Assembly (NCBI GenBank): GCA_002733215.1 | Contig: NVUY01000016.1 | Span: 9,662-73,661 of the forward strand | From: Sulfurovum sp. | GTDB taxonomy: Bacteria; Campylobacterota; Campylobacteria; Campylobacterales; Sulfurovaceae | Reading direction: 5' to 3' | Length of the DNA stretch: 64,000 nucleotides | The notes under the pieces: model-generated | What the model saw: the letters and a program-made list of their open reading frames with translations, nothing else | Databases searched by the model: none | Told to the model about the DNA's origin: nothing | Shown here: positions 8,337 through 15,887 of the stretch, piece after piece | Numbering within the stretch: the first letter of the stretch is position 1 | Layout: every line of letters begins with the position of its first letter | Translations under genes and position numbers: made by a program

Positions 8337-8345
8337 CCCCCCCCC
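8337..8345. repeat. C9 homopolymer after the kinase gene
   Basis: Nine consecutive C residues follow the kinase stop codon by 4 bases and abut a MITE-like element. Long C/G tracts are phase-variable inside genes of Campylobacterota; this one is intergenic, so an effect on expression is speculative. Confidence 0.6.
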
Positions 8346-8346
8346 T

Positions 8347-8460
8347 CAATGCCATTAAGTTAAGGATTATTTTACATAAGGAGCAGGGACTTCAGTCCCG
8401 TAAAGACGGGATTTAAATCCATACTCCAAGAAAAGATTTACTCTTAACTTAATGGCATTG
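8347..8460. mobile_element. MITE-like element, copy 1
   Basis: A 114-bp element bounded by perfect 18-bp terminal inverted repeats (CAATGCCATTAAGTTAAG and its complement). Inside is a REP-like palindrome from GGAGCAGGGAC (8380) to ATACTCC (8427). A second copy in reverse orientation with one eroded end lies at about 19713-19822. It carries no coding sequence. It separates the convergent kinase and CBS genes. Confidence 0.75.
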
Positions 8461-8476
8461 AAGAACCCCCTTAAGA

Positions 8477-8869
8477 TTATTCTACGCTCTCCATAAGTAT
8501 ACCGATGATGTCTGTCATGGTCAGTATACCCTGTAGTTCATTGTTATCTAAAACCAGCAAGCGCTTGATACTGTTGTGTACCATCATTCTTGCAGCATAC
8601 TTTACATTTAGTTTTGAAGAGACAGCGAAAGCAGGTGCTACAGCAATGTCATAGACATTGAGAAGATCTATATCACCATCTTCCGCCACGATACTTTGTA
8701 AGATATTTTTAAAGGTTACAAGTCCATATGCGCCATCTTCTGTACGTTTGTCCACAACAATAGAACGTACTTTATGCTCTTTCATTAAACTAATTGCTTC
8801 TCTTACCGTTGCCATAGGTGATATGGTTACGACGTTCCCTTTCGGGGTCATTATCTTTTCTACTAACAT
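8477..8869 (-). CDS. Tandem CBS-domain protein
   Basis: A 130-residue protein made of two CBS domains: residues 1-60 begin MLVEKIMTPKGNVVTISP and contain VREAISLMKEHKVRSIVVD, and residues 68-130 contain YAARMMVHNSIKRLLVLD and LQGILTMTDIIGIL. CBS pairs bind adenine nucleotides and act as energy or ligand sensors. It is the third gene of a minus-strand unit after the DUF1538 membrane protein and the PII-like protein (16 bp gap to the latter). A role in modulating that membrane protein is inferred from context. Confidence 0.9.
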   Translation of the reverse strand: MLVEKIMTPKGNVVTISPMATVREAISLMKEHKVRSIVVDKRTEDGAYGLVTFKNILQSIVAEDGDIDLLNVYDIAVAPAFAVSSKLNVKYAARMMVHNSIKRLLVLDNNELQGILTMTDIIGILMESVE

Positions 8870-8885
8870 TTTTCCTCTTCCTTTT

Positions 8886-9236
8886 TTATATCATTGATTT
8901 GATATCATCTTCAAATTTGTGTAACTCTTTTATGTCAAGACCTGCTACATGACTGAGTGGTAAAGTAAAGGCCAAGCCACTGTTCTCCGGGTTATCAAGA
9001 TCAAATTTTTTACGCAGGACTTTCATGACATGCATGGAAATTTTTCTCGGTAGTACAAAGAGTAAAATAGAAACATTTTCTTCAAGGGTAAGACCAAAGA
9101 AAACTTTTTTCTCCTCCAGTCCGATATTTTTTCCATGTATGATGGTCACCGAACCTGCACCTGCTTCTTTGGCAGCTTCTATGGCAGCTTCTTCATCTTC
9201 ATCCCGTATGATGGTGATAAGTGCTGTAAATTTCAT
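8886..9236 (-). CDS. PII-like (GlnB-superfamily) regulatory protein
   Basis: A 116-residue protein with a ferredoxin-like start (MKFTALITIIRDEDEEAAIEAAKEAGAGSVTI) and a central loop region like members of the PII superfamily. The T-loop Tyr and B-loop signatures of GlnB/GlnK are absent, so this is a divergent PII-like protein rather than the nitrogen sensor itself. PII-like proteins usually sit next to the transporter they control, and here the gene lies 12 bp after the DUF1538 membrane protein and 16 bp before the CBS protein. The ligand is unknown. Confidence 0.75.
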   Translation of the reverse strand: MKFTALITIIRDEDEEAAIEAAKEAGAGSVTIIHGKNIGLEEKKVFFGLTLEENVSILLFVLPRKISMHVMKVLRKKFDLDNPENSGLAFTLPLSHVAGLDIKELHKFEDDIKSMI

Positions 9237-9248
9237 GATACTTCTCCT

Positions 9249-10661
9249 TTATGTCTGGCTTGTTTTTCTTTTTTCTTTATTTCTATAATACTCTGCATGT
9301 ATCCCATATCCCATCACTGTAAGCATTGGAAATAATGATGCAAAAGCGATGAGACCAAACCCGTCTATGAGCGGATTACGACCTTCTATATTTTCTGCCA
9401 AACCCAGTCCCAGTGCTGCAACCAGAGGCACGGTGACCGTGGAAGTTGTGACCCCACCACTGTCATAGGCGATAGGTACGATGTATTTTGGTGCGAAATA
9501 GGTAAAAATGATCACCAAGATATATCCGACAATAATATAGTAATGTATGGGATCCCCCGCAACGATTCGGAATGAACCCAGGCCTATGCCAATAGCTACA
9601 CCAAATGCTACTACAATTCTCAGTACATTTTGTTTAATGTTTCCTTCCGAGATCTCTTCTGCTTTGATGGCGATGGCCAGAAGGGCAGGTTCTGCCATAG
9701 TTGTGGAAAAACCTATAAGGAAGGCAAAAAGATAGATAAACAGGTTGTTTCCCATATCTGTGAGTTGAAAGGCGATCGTCTCACCGATAGGAAAAAGCCC
9801 CATCTCAAGACCTACTATAAAGGCATAAAGTCCCAGAATAACCATGATGATGCCGGTGATGATCTTCTGCAGGTGTGCCACCGGCTTTTTGATGATGACA
9901 TACTGAAAGAAAAAGATCACTATGATAATAGGAGCAACATCTTTGATGGTATCTATCAGTGCCATGAATATATCCCAGGCGGAAAAAATATAAGTACTTG
10001 CAACGGATTTGCCGGTTTCTACTATTTCAATGACAGCGAGTTCGACAGAAGTGACTTCCATAAAGTTATACACGATAATGCCATAGATCTGTACAAATAT
10101 CATAGGGAGAAGGGAAGCAAAAGCAATGAGACCAAAGCCGTCGATGGCAGGGTTTCGCCCTTTAATACTTGACGCGAGTCCGATGCCAAGTGCTGCAACA
10201 AGAGGTACGGTCACCGTGGAAGTGGTCACTCCACCAGAGTCATAGGCGAGACCAATGATCTCTTTGGGTGCAAAAAAGGTAATGATAACGACGAGGATGT
10301 ATCCGCCTATGATGTAATAAGCGATGGGATGACCAAGTAAGATCCGAAGTGTTCCCAAAGCGATGGCAAACCCAACAGAGAGTGCAACGGTCATACGCAG
10401 CCAAAATGCATCAATCAAACCATGGGAGATCACAGCAGCTTTATCTGCGATGGCGATCAGAGCCGGTTCTGCTACGGTGGTGGAGAAGCCTATGGTAAAT
10501 GCAAAGAGAAGGAGCCAAAAGACAGAACCTTTTTTGGCAAAGTCTACCGCAAGACCTTCCCCTATGGGAAAGATACCCAGTTCAAGTCCGCGAATGAACA
10601 GTGCAAGTCCAATGGCAACGATCGTCAGACCTATGACTATAGACATAAGGTTGTCAGGCAC
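9249..10661 (-). CDS. Tandem DUF1538 integral membrane protein
   Basis: A 470-residue, very hydrophobic protein with two homologous DUF1538 halves. Each contains an inverted-looking pair of motifs: [14 protein letters not shown] and [18 protein letters not shown] in the first half, [14 protein letters not shown] and [18 protein letters not shown] in the second, each followed by [20 protein letters not shown]. Such repeats suggest a transporter or channel. The substrate is not established. The second half starts with a helix ([18 protein letters not shown]) that the first half lacks. The start is GTG at 10661, or ATG five codons later; neither has a clear ribosome site, and a stop lies 13 codons upstream. 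Confidence 0.85.
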   Translation of the reverse strand: MPDNLMSIVIGLTIVAIGLALFIRGLELGIFPIGEGLAVDFAKKGSVFWLLLFAFTIGFSTTVAEPALIAIADKAAVISHGLIDAFWLRMTVALSVGFAIALGTLRILLGHPIAYYIIGGYILVVIITFFAPKEIIGLAYDSGGVTTSTVTVPLVAALGIGLASSIKGRNPAIDGFGLIAFASLLPMIFVQIYGIIVYNFMEVTSVELAVIEIVETGKSVASTYIFSAWDIFMALIDTIKDVAPIIIVIFFFQYVIIKKPVAHLQKIITGIIMVILGLYAFIVGLEMGLFPIGETIAFQLTDMGNNLFIYLFAFLIGFSTTMAEPALLAIAIKAEEISEGNIKQNVLRIVVAFGVAIGIGLGSFRIVAGDPIHYYIIVGYILVIIFTYFAPKYIVPIAYDSGGVTTSTVTVPLVAALGLGLAENIEGRNPLIDGFGLIAFASLFPMLTVMGYGIHAEYYRNKEKRKTSQT

Positions 10662-10711
10662 AGACTGGATGATAAGTTCGATACTAAGCTCTTATCTGTA
10701 AGACTACTTAG

Positions 10712-10787
10712 GCAGGACTAAACACTTTGAAGTATCGCACCTGCTAGTAAGTGCCGATTTGTCTTGGCACACATGGAAAAGATTATA
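10712..10787 (-). promoter_or_regulatory. Promoter and structured leader of the DUF1538 operon
   Basis: Reading the minus strand, TATAAT (10782-10787) starts a leader of about 110 bases. It can form GTGCC/GGCAC (10766-10770 with 10751-10755), GCAGG/CCTGC (10740-10744 with 10712-10716) and an inner ACTT/AAGT hairpin (10723-10732). Such a leader suits attenuation or a ligand-sensing RNA. I recognise no known class. Confidence 0.35.
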
Positions 10788-10809
10788 TCTCTTATAAGAT
10801 TATTATATG

Positions 10810-10918
10810 CCTATAGTCTTTCGATTTTTCCTCTATGAAGTCTGATTGTACCCTTTTGCTCCAACTCTTTGAGAATGCGGCTTATTACGACGAGGAGTGA
10901 TGTGAGCGCTTTAAAGCG
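10810..10918 (-). pseudogene. C-terminal remnant of a Crp/Fnr-family regulator
   Basis: The minus-strand frame reads VVISRILKELEQKGTIRLHRGKIERL followed by a stop. This is the typical end of a Crp/Fnr protein (recognition helix, wing and tail). An in-frame stop closes the frame only 35 codons upstream, and no start codon, cNMP-binding fold or first HTH helix remains (the expected GTSREV has become ALTSLL). It is therefore a decayed fragment. It lies just upstream of the DUF1538 promoter, so a former regulator of that operon is possible but unproven. Confidence 0.65.
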
Positions 10919-10999
10919 TTATTGCTATAAAGAGAAAGGATAGTTTTGATAGAAAGCACTCATTTGATTAATTATTTTTATCACTATAAAGAAAAATAG

Positions 11000-11050
11000 C
11001 CTTAATCTAATTTAAATTGAAAATCATTATCATTTTAAATTAGATTAAGG
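11000..11050. promoter_or_regulatory. Fur-box-like sequence framed by a perfect 17-bp inverted repeat
   Basis: CCTTAATCTAATTTAAA (11000-11016) and TTTAAATTAGATTAAGG (11034-11050) are perfectly complementary. The 17-base centre reads TTGAAAATCATTATCAT, close to Fur half-sites (ATTATC/GATAAT type). The site is 100 bp before a 56-residue open frame and 810 bp from the ferritin start. The remainder of 10919-11149 has no other feature I could identify. Confidence 0.6.
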
Positions 11051-11149
11051 TAAAAAAGTGTAGTATTGTGTTGTAAGAAAATAATAGTTCTAACTCAGAA
11101 AAAGTAGCGTATAGGCAGTGATGCCTTGCAACAAATAAAGGAATAGTGT

Positions 11150-11320
11150 ATGGCAGATTTTAGAATAATGAAAGAATCGAAAGAGATCCTCAGGCAGTTC
11201 AGTGTCAGAGAAAAAAGTGACAGCCTTCTGTGTCCTATAGTGAAAGTGCTTCAAATGCGGCACTCTGATCTGGATACGGTACAGGCTGCAAGAATTGTAC
11301 GTGGAGTTTTAGATATATAA
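11150..11320 (+). CDS. Small protein (56 residues), candidate iron-regulated
   Basis: ATG at 11150 is preceded by AAGGA at the right distance (AAAGGAATAGTGTATG). The product is soluble and charged: a basic N-terminal half (SKEILRQFSVREKSD), a single Cys at residue 28, and a C-terminal helix (LDTVQAARIVRGVLDI). No family was recognised. The Fur-box palindrome at 11000-11050 is the only regulatory element upstream, so iron control is likely if the gene is real. A perfect hairpin at 11332-11356 closes the unit against the convergent ferritin gene. Confidence 0.55.
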   Translation: MADFRIMKESKEILRQFSVREKSDSLLCPIVKVLQMRHSDLDTVQAARIVRGVLDI

Positions 11321-11331
11321 GAAATTTACAG

Positions 11332-11356
11332 GTTGCGATCTATATTAGATCGCAAC
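11332..11356. terminator. Hairpin between the convergent small gene and ferritin
   Basis: GTTGCGATCTA and TAGATCGCAAC form a perfect 11-bp stem around TAT. The hairpin lies 11 bp after the small gene's stop and 8 bp after the ferritin stop on the other strand, so it can serve both. T-runs are weak on both sides. Confidence 0.65.
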
Positions 11357-11364
11357 ACAAAGGT

Positions 11365-11862
11365 TTAGTGTTTTGCACCCATTGCACCGATCTCTCTGTC
11401 TACCATAAAGAGACCTCTTCCGTCAAGACCAATGATATCCATTTTGTCAAGAATACCTTTGAAAAGATCCTCCTCTTCATGCTGTTCTGCAACATACCAT
11501 TGCAAGAAGTTAAATGAAGCGTAATCTTTCTCTTCCATTGTTAATGATACAAGTTCATTGATCTGTGTAGTAATGAACTGCTCATGCTTATAAGTTCTTT
11601 CAAAGACATCTTTGATATCTTTAAATGTATTATCCGGAGCAGCTATTTCAGAAACGATAGCCTGTGCTCCGGTTTTGTTGACATATCCAAAAAGTTTATG
11701 CATATGCTGCAACTCTTCTGCCGAATGGGCAGCCAAAAATCTGGCAGCACCGTTAAGTCCTTGTGCCTGACACCATGATGACATGGCAAAGTATAGGTTT
11801 GAAGAGTAGTGTTCTAGGTTAATCTGTTGGTTGAGCTTGTCTAATATATTTTGTTTTAACAT
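11365..11862 (-). CDS. ftn: Bacterial non-haem ferritin
   Basis: A 165-residue four-helix ferritin. Ferroxidase-centre ligands are visible: Glu17 (LEHYSSNLY), Glu49-Glu50 and His53 (SAEELQHMHKL), plus Glu/Gln ligands on the later helices (EQFITTQI, QWYVAEQHEEE). It oxidises Fe2+ and stores iron as a mineral inside a 24-mer shell in the cytosol. Its neighbours (Fur-box palindrome, small gene, porin) suggest an iron-responsive area. A 13-bp stem-loop lies 59-100 bases upstream of its start. Confidence 0.96.
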   Translation of the reverse strand: MLKQNILDKLNQQINLEHYSSNLYFAMSSWCQAQGLNGAARFLAAHSAEELQHMHKLFGYVNKTGAQAIVSEIAAPDNTFKDIKDVFERTYKHEQFITTQINELVSLTMEEKDYASFNFLQWYVAEQHEEEDLFKGILDKMDIIGLDGRGLFMVDREIGAMGAKH

Positions 11863-11920
11863 GTGTGTGTCCTTTAATGTTGTTTATAAAAATCTTATAT
11901 ACATATAGTGATTATAAGAT

Positions 11921-11962
11921 ACAGTACCCTCTGCGTACCTTAAGTGAATCAGAGGGTGCTGT
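11921..11962. other. Stem-loop upstream of ferritin
   Basis: ACAGTACCCTCTG (11921-11933) and CAGAGGGTGCTGT (11950-11962) form a 13-bp stem with one G-T pair and a 16-base loop. It could be in the ferritin 5' leader or be an operator. The wider gap 11863-12238 otherwise holds AT-rich, Fur-like sequence near 12135-12155 and GATAATAACTATC at 12195-12207, just before the porin. Confidence 0.4.
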
Positions 11963-12238
11963 AAATTGTAGTGATCCATGTTCCTGTTGTCTTAAAAAAG
12001 GTCAGCTGCAAGTTGCATAGTACTTATGGGATCAAAGTATTTATTATGAATTGTTAAAATGTCTGTAACCCCATGTATAGAGCCAGTATGAGCCACTGTA
12101 AAGTTGCAGTATTAGTTAAGTTATTATCTTAATTATTATTATTATCATTATTTTAATAAAGAGTTAAGAAAACTTTGGATAAATTACGATTTCGATAATA
12201 ACTATCAAGTTAATTGAAACAAATAACAAGGAAAAATA

Positions 12239-13492
12239 GTGAAAAAATTAACAACGGCGTTAAGCCTTACAGCAATATTGGCATTAGGAGTTCAGGCGGC
12301 AACACTTGAAGAGAGAGTTAAGGTACTCGAAGAGAAAAATGAAGTACTTACAGAAGAGGCACTTGCATCACAGTCTGGCGGATTTACATTGGTGGATACA
12401 GAAAAGTCCTATCATGGTATGGGTGCGGCAGCATCCAAAGTATACTTTTCTAAAAACCCGCTCTCTATTGGCGGATATGGTGAAATGTTTTATGCAAATC
12501 CTGAGGGGAAAGATGATTTTGCGGATGTCTACAGATTTATTGCCTATTTTGGATATAGATTCAACGATTGGGTCATCTTAAATACAGAGATTGAATTTGA
12601 ACATGGAGCCAATGCCGGATCTGGCGGTAAAGTTGTTATTGAGTTTATGTATTTGGACTTTTTACTGAGTCAGGAAGCCAATATTAGATTGGGGCATGTA
12701 CTTGTACCTATGGGACTTATAAACCTTAGACATGAGCCTATACTCTTCAACACAGTACAGCGTCCGGCAGTGGAGAAGTTACTTCTCCCAAGTACTTGGC
12801 ATGAAAACGGTGCTTTGGTTTATGGTAAATTTGAAAATCTTGACCTGGAATACACTGCCGGTATGATCAACGCATTGAATGTCAATAATGCATATACGAT
12901 AGAAGGAAAAGATAAGTGGATCAGAGAAGGAAGACTGGGAGCCAGTAAAAATGCACCATTTGATCCTGCTTTTGTAGGTCGTGCAGATTATACGGGTGTG
13001 AATGGTCTGATGTTGGGTGCTTCTGTGTATTACGGGGGAGGGTCAAACTTAAAAGATCCTTCCATACTTGATCCTATACAGAATGTATCAGGACTGAACA
13101 CCACGATCTTCGATATCCATGCGATGTATGATAATGGGCCATTTTCAGCTTACGGACTGTATACTCAGACTACACTTAGTGGTGCGTCAAAGTTAGGACC
13201 CAAAGCGGCTAAAAAAGCAAGCGGATATTATGCCAATGCTTCTTATGACCTTGGGGGTCTAGTAGGGATAGACTACGCGCTGCCTATTTTTGCACAATAT
13301 GAAGACTTCAATCCTGTAGATAAAACAGTGAGTGGTTTGGGTGATAAAAAGTATCAGACACAAATTACTACAATAGGAATGAACTTTTTTCCTGTAGATC
13401 AAGCGGTTATCAAGGTTGATTATGCGATGAAAAAAGTACATAATAAGAGTCAGGAAGATATCTTTTCTTTTGGAATAGGATTTGTCTTTTAA
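12239..13492 (+). CDS. Outer-membrane porin (phosphate-selective porin-like barrel)
   Basis: A 417-residue protein starting at GTG 12239 with AAGG upstream. It has a signal peptide (residues 1-20, cleavage near VQA-ATL), a short coiled segment LEERVKVLEEKNEVLTEEA typical of trimeric porins, then beta-strand repeats and a C-terminal Phe (GIGFVF). A GYGEMFYANPEGKDDFADVYR segment and IRLGHVLVPMGLINLRHEP resemble porin O/P-type sequences. Fur-like AT-rich sequence lies directly upstream (GATAATAACTATC). It is followed 14 bp later by the FMN-binding protein, implying one transcript and perhaps a role in iron or flavin-linked electron traffic at the outer membrane. Confidence 0.8.
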   Translation: MKKLTTALSLTAILALGVQAATLEERVKVLEEKNEVLTEEALASQSGGFTLVDTEKSYHGMGAAASKVYFSKNPLSIGGYGEMFYANPEGKDDFADVYRFIAYFGYRFNDWVILNTEIEFEHGANAGSGGKVVIEFMYLDFLLSQEANIRLGHVLVPMGLINLRHEPILFNTVQRPAVEKLLLPSTWHENGALVYGKFENLDLEYTAGMINALNVNNAYTIEGKDKWIREGRLGASKNAPFDPAFVGRADYTGVNGLMLGASVYYGGGSNLKDPSILDPIQNVSGLNTTIFDIHAMYDNGPFSAYGLYTQTTLSGASKLGPKAAKKASGYYANASYDLGGLVGIDYALPIFAQYEDFNPVDKTVSGLGDKKYQTQITTIGMNFFPVDQAVIKVDYAMKKVHNKSQEDIFSFGIGFVF

Positions 13493-13506
13493 TAAATGGA
13501 TAAAAT

Positions 13507-14034
13507 ATGAAAATTTTGTTTTTAACTCTGGGTTTTGTGGCAGTGCTTTTTCAAAGTGCTGTTGCTAAATCTAATGTCACTGTGGACTCTGTAATAAAGT
13601 CCTCGTTTACAAATGTAAGCAAGATCGAGGCTAAACAACTCATTCTTACAAAAAAGCAGTTTGCTCAAATACAAAAAAGAGCAAAAGCAGCAGTCACAAC
13701 GAAAATATATCGTTATTATACTATCAAAAGTGGCTCAAAAAATCTAGGCTATGGAGTACTGATCTCAAAAAAAGTAAGAACAAAAAAGGCGACAGTATTG
13801 TATGTATTTGATCACTCTGGCAAACTAAAATTTACGGAGATCATGGCATTTGCCGAGCCTCCGGAATTTATACCGGGTAAAACATGGATGGGGCAGCTTC
13901 AAAACCAAAAGAGTACAGCGAAACTCACTGTAGGAAAAGATATCCCTACGATCAGTGGCTCTACACTCTCTGCGAATACCCTAACGACGGGTGCAAGAGT
14001 TGCCCGAGCCATTTATGAAATTGTTTTAAAGTAG
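13507..14034 (+). CDS. Exported FMN-binding-domain protein (probable covalent flavin carrier)
   Basis: A 175-residue protein with a signal peptide (1-20, FQSAVAKS). The C-terminal FMN-binding domain has the flavinylation-type motif ISGSTLSANT with Thr153 as probable acceptor, and the preceding GKTWMGQL segment common in this family. Such domains receive FMN through a phosphoester bond made by ApbE; an apbE gene lies 0.8 kb away on the opposite strand. A role as a periplasmic electron carrier is inferred from the family and the porin, membrane-protein and ApbE context. Confidence 0.8.
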   Translation: MKILFLTLGFVAVLFQSAVAKSNVTVDSVIKSSFTNVSKIEAKQLILTKKQFAQIQKRAKAAVTTKIYRYYTIKSGSKNLGYGVLISKKVRTKKATVLYVFDHSGKLKFTEIMAFAEPPEFIPGKTWMGQLQNQKSTAKLTVGKDIPTISGSTLSANTLTTGARVARAIYEIVLK

Positions 14035-14041
14035 AAAGTAG

Positions 14042-14515
14042 ATGAAGTTTCTAGTAACAAAAGATCTGGCACACTCAACTCTTCTGACAACTCTTATGTC
14101 AGCTGTAGTCTTCGCGATACTACTTTATATTGCTCTTGATGTAGTACTTCATGCTTATGTTATTGGTCTGGATATGGACAGTATAAAAGCAACACTTTTT
14201 GGAGATGAAGCGAATTTTGTAGAACCCATACTACTGGATTCGCTGCTGCTTCAAGTGCACATCGATCTGTTCATGACACTGTTTGCCATGTTAATACTCT
14301 CTTCTGTTTATATCCGTCTTTATTCAAAAAAAGCGCTCACAAAATGGATCGTGCATCTCCTGTTTATCTTTGGACTGTTGGCTCCTGTAGTGCTATTACT
14401 AGCATATCTCGCAGCTCCGTCACTTGCTATGGTTTGGCTCATAATTTTTGTTATTTGGCACCTTCTGGCAGTAGTTGTCAGCATCATGATCTTAAAGAAA
14501 CTTCTCTTCAAATGA
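14042..14515 (+). CDS. Four-TM membrane protein next to the flavin carrier
   Basis: A 157-residue protein with four predicted TM helices (about 12-37, 66-88, 100-124 and 128-152). Histidines near membrane boundaries (VLHAYVIG, QVHIDLF, WIVHLLF, VIWHLLA) could bind haem, but no cytochrome family signature is certain. It lies 7 bp after the FMN-binding gene and overlaps the next gene by 4 bp (ATGA), so all are probably translated together. A natural idea is a quinol- or haem-linked membrane anchor feeding the periplasmic flavin protein; this is inference. Confidence 0.7.
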   Translation: MKFLVTKDLAHSTLLTTLMSAVVFAILLYIALDVVLHAYVIGLDMDSIKATLFGDEANFVEPILLDSLLLQVHIDLFMTLFAMLILSSVYIRLYSKKALTKWIVHLLFIFGLLAPVVLLLAYLAAPSLAMVWLIIFVIWHLLAVVVSIMILKKLLFK

Positions 14516-14955
14516 AAAACTTAGCACTTTATAAGATTCCTATAGGCTATATGCTGATCTATGTTGTTTTGATCTTGGCAAGTGGTCTGTGGCTTTTTTT
14601 ACTGTCACAGGGTCTAGATAGTTCTGAGGGCGTGTTACATACCATTCAAACTATTATGCATACGCCAAAGCCAAAGAGTCTGCATAGTTTTATAGAAGTG
14701 GCTGCTCCACATCTATTTGCCATAGGTACACTTATCTTTGTGGTAGCACATTTTATGTTGTTCAGCACTAAAGTCTCACAAAAAGTCTCACTTGTTGTGG
14801 CGATGCTTCTTTTTGCGTTGGCTTTGTTCAATATCTTCTCTTATCTGGCGATCAGTTTTGGATTGTTTGTGTCCGGGTGGATCAAACTTGTTTCACTGCT
14901 ACTTTTTGTGTTACTCTTCTTGTTTCTGCTTGGGTTGGTAGCTTTTTCACTATAG
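14512..14955 (+). CDS. Second small membrane protein of the flavin operon
   Basis: A 147-residue protein with four hydrophobic segments and His-containing stretches (HSFIEVAAPHLFAIGTLIF, VAHFMLF). The start ATG overlaps the upstream stop (ATGA at 14512-14515); the open frame extends further upstream, but only inside that gene. The size and helix pattern resemble the preceding gene, suggesting a heterodimeric membrane partner. The last 115 bp overlap the 3' end of apbE on the other strand, an unusually long convergent overlap. No family recognised. Confidence 0.7.
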   Translation: MKNLALYKIPIGYMLIYVVLILASGLWLFLLSQGLDSSEGVLHTIQTIMHTPKPKSLHSFIEVAAPHLFAIGTLIFVVAHFMLFSTKVSQKVSLVVAMLLFALALFNIFSYLAISFGLFVSGWIKLVSLLLFVLLFLFLLGLVAFSL

Positions 14956-15887
14956 TCTAGCCATTCTATGTCAATAAGACCTGTCAAGTTTCCATAGAGT
15001 ATCTTCCCCTTAGCATCTACAAGCACAAATGCTATCTCTTTATGTGCTTTTAGAAATGTCAAAGCTTCCTCTCTAGGCATGACAGAGAGTGCCGTAGCAT
15101 AAGCATCTATTTTTGTATTATCGGCTCTGGTGAAGAGAGATACGGAGACAAATGCTTTACCTTGTGATGCAGTTTTTGGATTGATGAGGTGGTGTTCCTC
15201 TTTTGTGCTAGCAAATCTTCTGTAGGTACCGCTTGTAGAGATGGAGAGATCTCTGTGTTTACTTGTTATGTTTGCAAATGTCTCTTCTGTGTAGGGTGAC
15301 TGTAAAACTATTTCACAGTGGTGGAGACATCTGATGTCCCCACTTAATGCTACTATGCCCTTCGTGACATTTTGATCTTTTAAATAGGCTGCAACTTTAT
15401 CTACACCATAGCCTTTACCCATACCCCCTAAGTCTATAGTGATATTTTTATCACTTTTTATGTGAAGGTCATCTATCGTGATGCCATTTATATTGAGTGT
15501 GGCACTTTGTAAATCCTGTTTTGAAGGGGAGTAGGTTCTTTCTTCTCCCCAATGGTAAAGATCTTTTGATATCGATCCTATCGTAACATCAAAATAACCA
15601 TTGGTTTTCGTATAATAAGCTCTTGAAAGTGTGATTGCTTCAGCGAGGTAGGGATCAATCTTCACTTGATGGTTTTTGTTGAGTTTTGCCAGCGTGGCAT
15701 CACTGTCATAAGTAGAGAGAGAATCTTCTATGCGTTTGATGAGTTCAAATGATCTTGAGATCTTGTGCCTGTCTGTATGCGGCAGTGTGATACTGACAAA
15801 AGTCCCCATGAGTACTTGCGTACGTGTTTGCATAGGCTCCTGTGCAAACAGAAGGAGAGGAGAAAGGAGAAGAAAGAGAAGTCGCAT
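14841..15887 (-). CDS. apbE: FAD:protein FMN transferase ApbE
   Basis: A 348-residue exported protein (signal peptide 1-15, LLLFAQEP). Family features: MGTFVSITL near residue 27, IEDSLSTYDSDATLAKLN, the flavin-binding DLGGMGKGYGVDKV, SGDIRCLHH and the metal-binding DAYATALSVM. ApbE attaches FMN to Thr/Ser of FMN-binding domains, so the protein at 13507 is a probable substrate. The enzyme body ends near ILYGNLTGL; about 35 extra Lys/Ser/Asn-rich residues follow and are encoded in the region overlapping the convergent membrane-protein gene. It overlaps the upstream DUF255 gene by one base (TAATG). Confidence 0.93.
   Translation of the reverse strand: MRLLFLLLSPLLLFAQEPMQTRTQVLMGTFVSITLPHTDRHKISRSFELIKRIEDSLSTYDSDATLAKLNKNHQVKIDPYLAEAITLSRAYYTKTNGYFDVTIGSISKDLYHWGEERTYSPSKQDLQSATLNINGITIDDLHIKSDKNITIDLGGMGKGYGVDKVAAYLKDQNVTKGIVALSGDIRCLHHCEIVLQSPYTEETFANITSKHRDLSISTSGTYRRFASTKEEHHLINPKTASQGKAFVSVSLFTRADNTKIDAYATALSVMPREEALTFLKAHKEIAFVLVDAKGKILYGNLTGLIDIEWLDYSEKATNPSRNKKSNTKSSSETSLIHPDTNNPKLIAR

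Noticed and set aside
14344-14511. 56-codon upstream extension of the second small membrane protein
   Set aside because: It lies wholly inside the preceding gene; the ATGA overlap at 14512 gives the normal coupled start.
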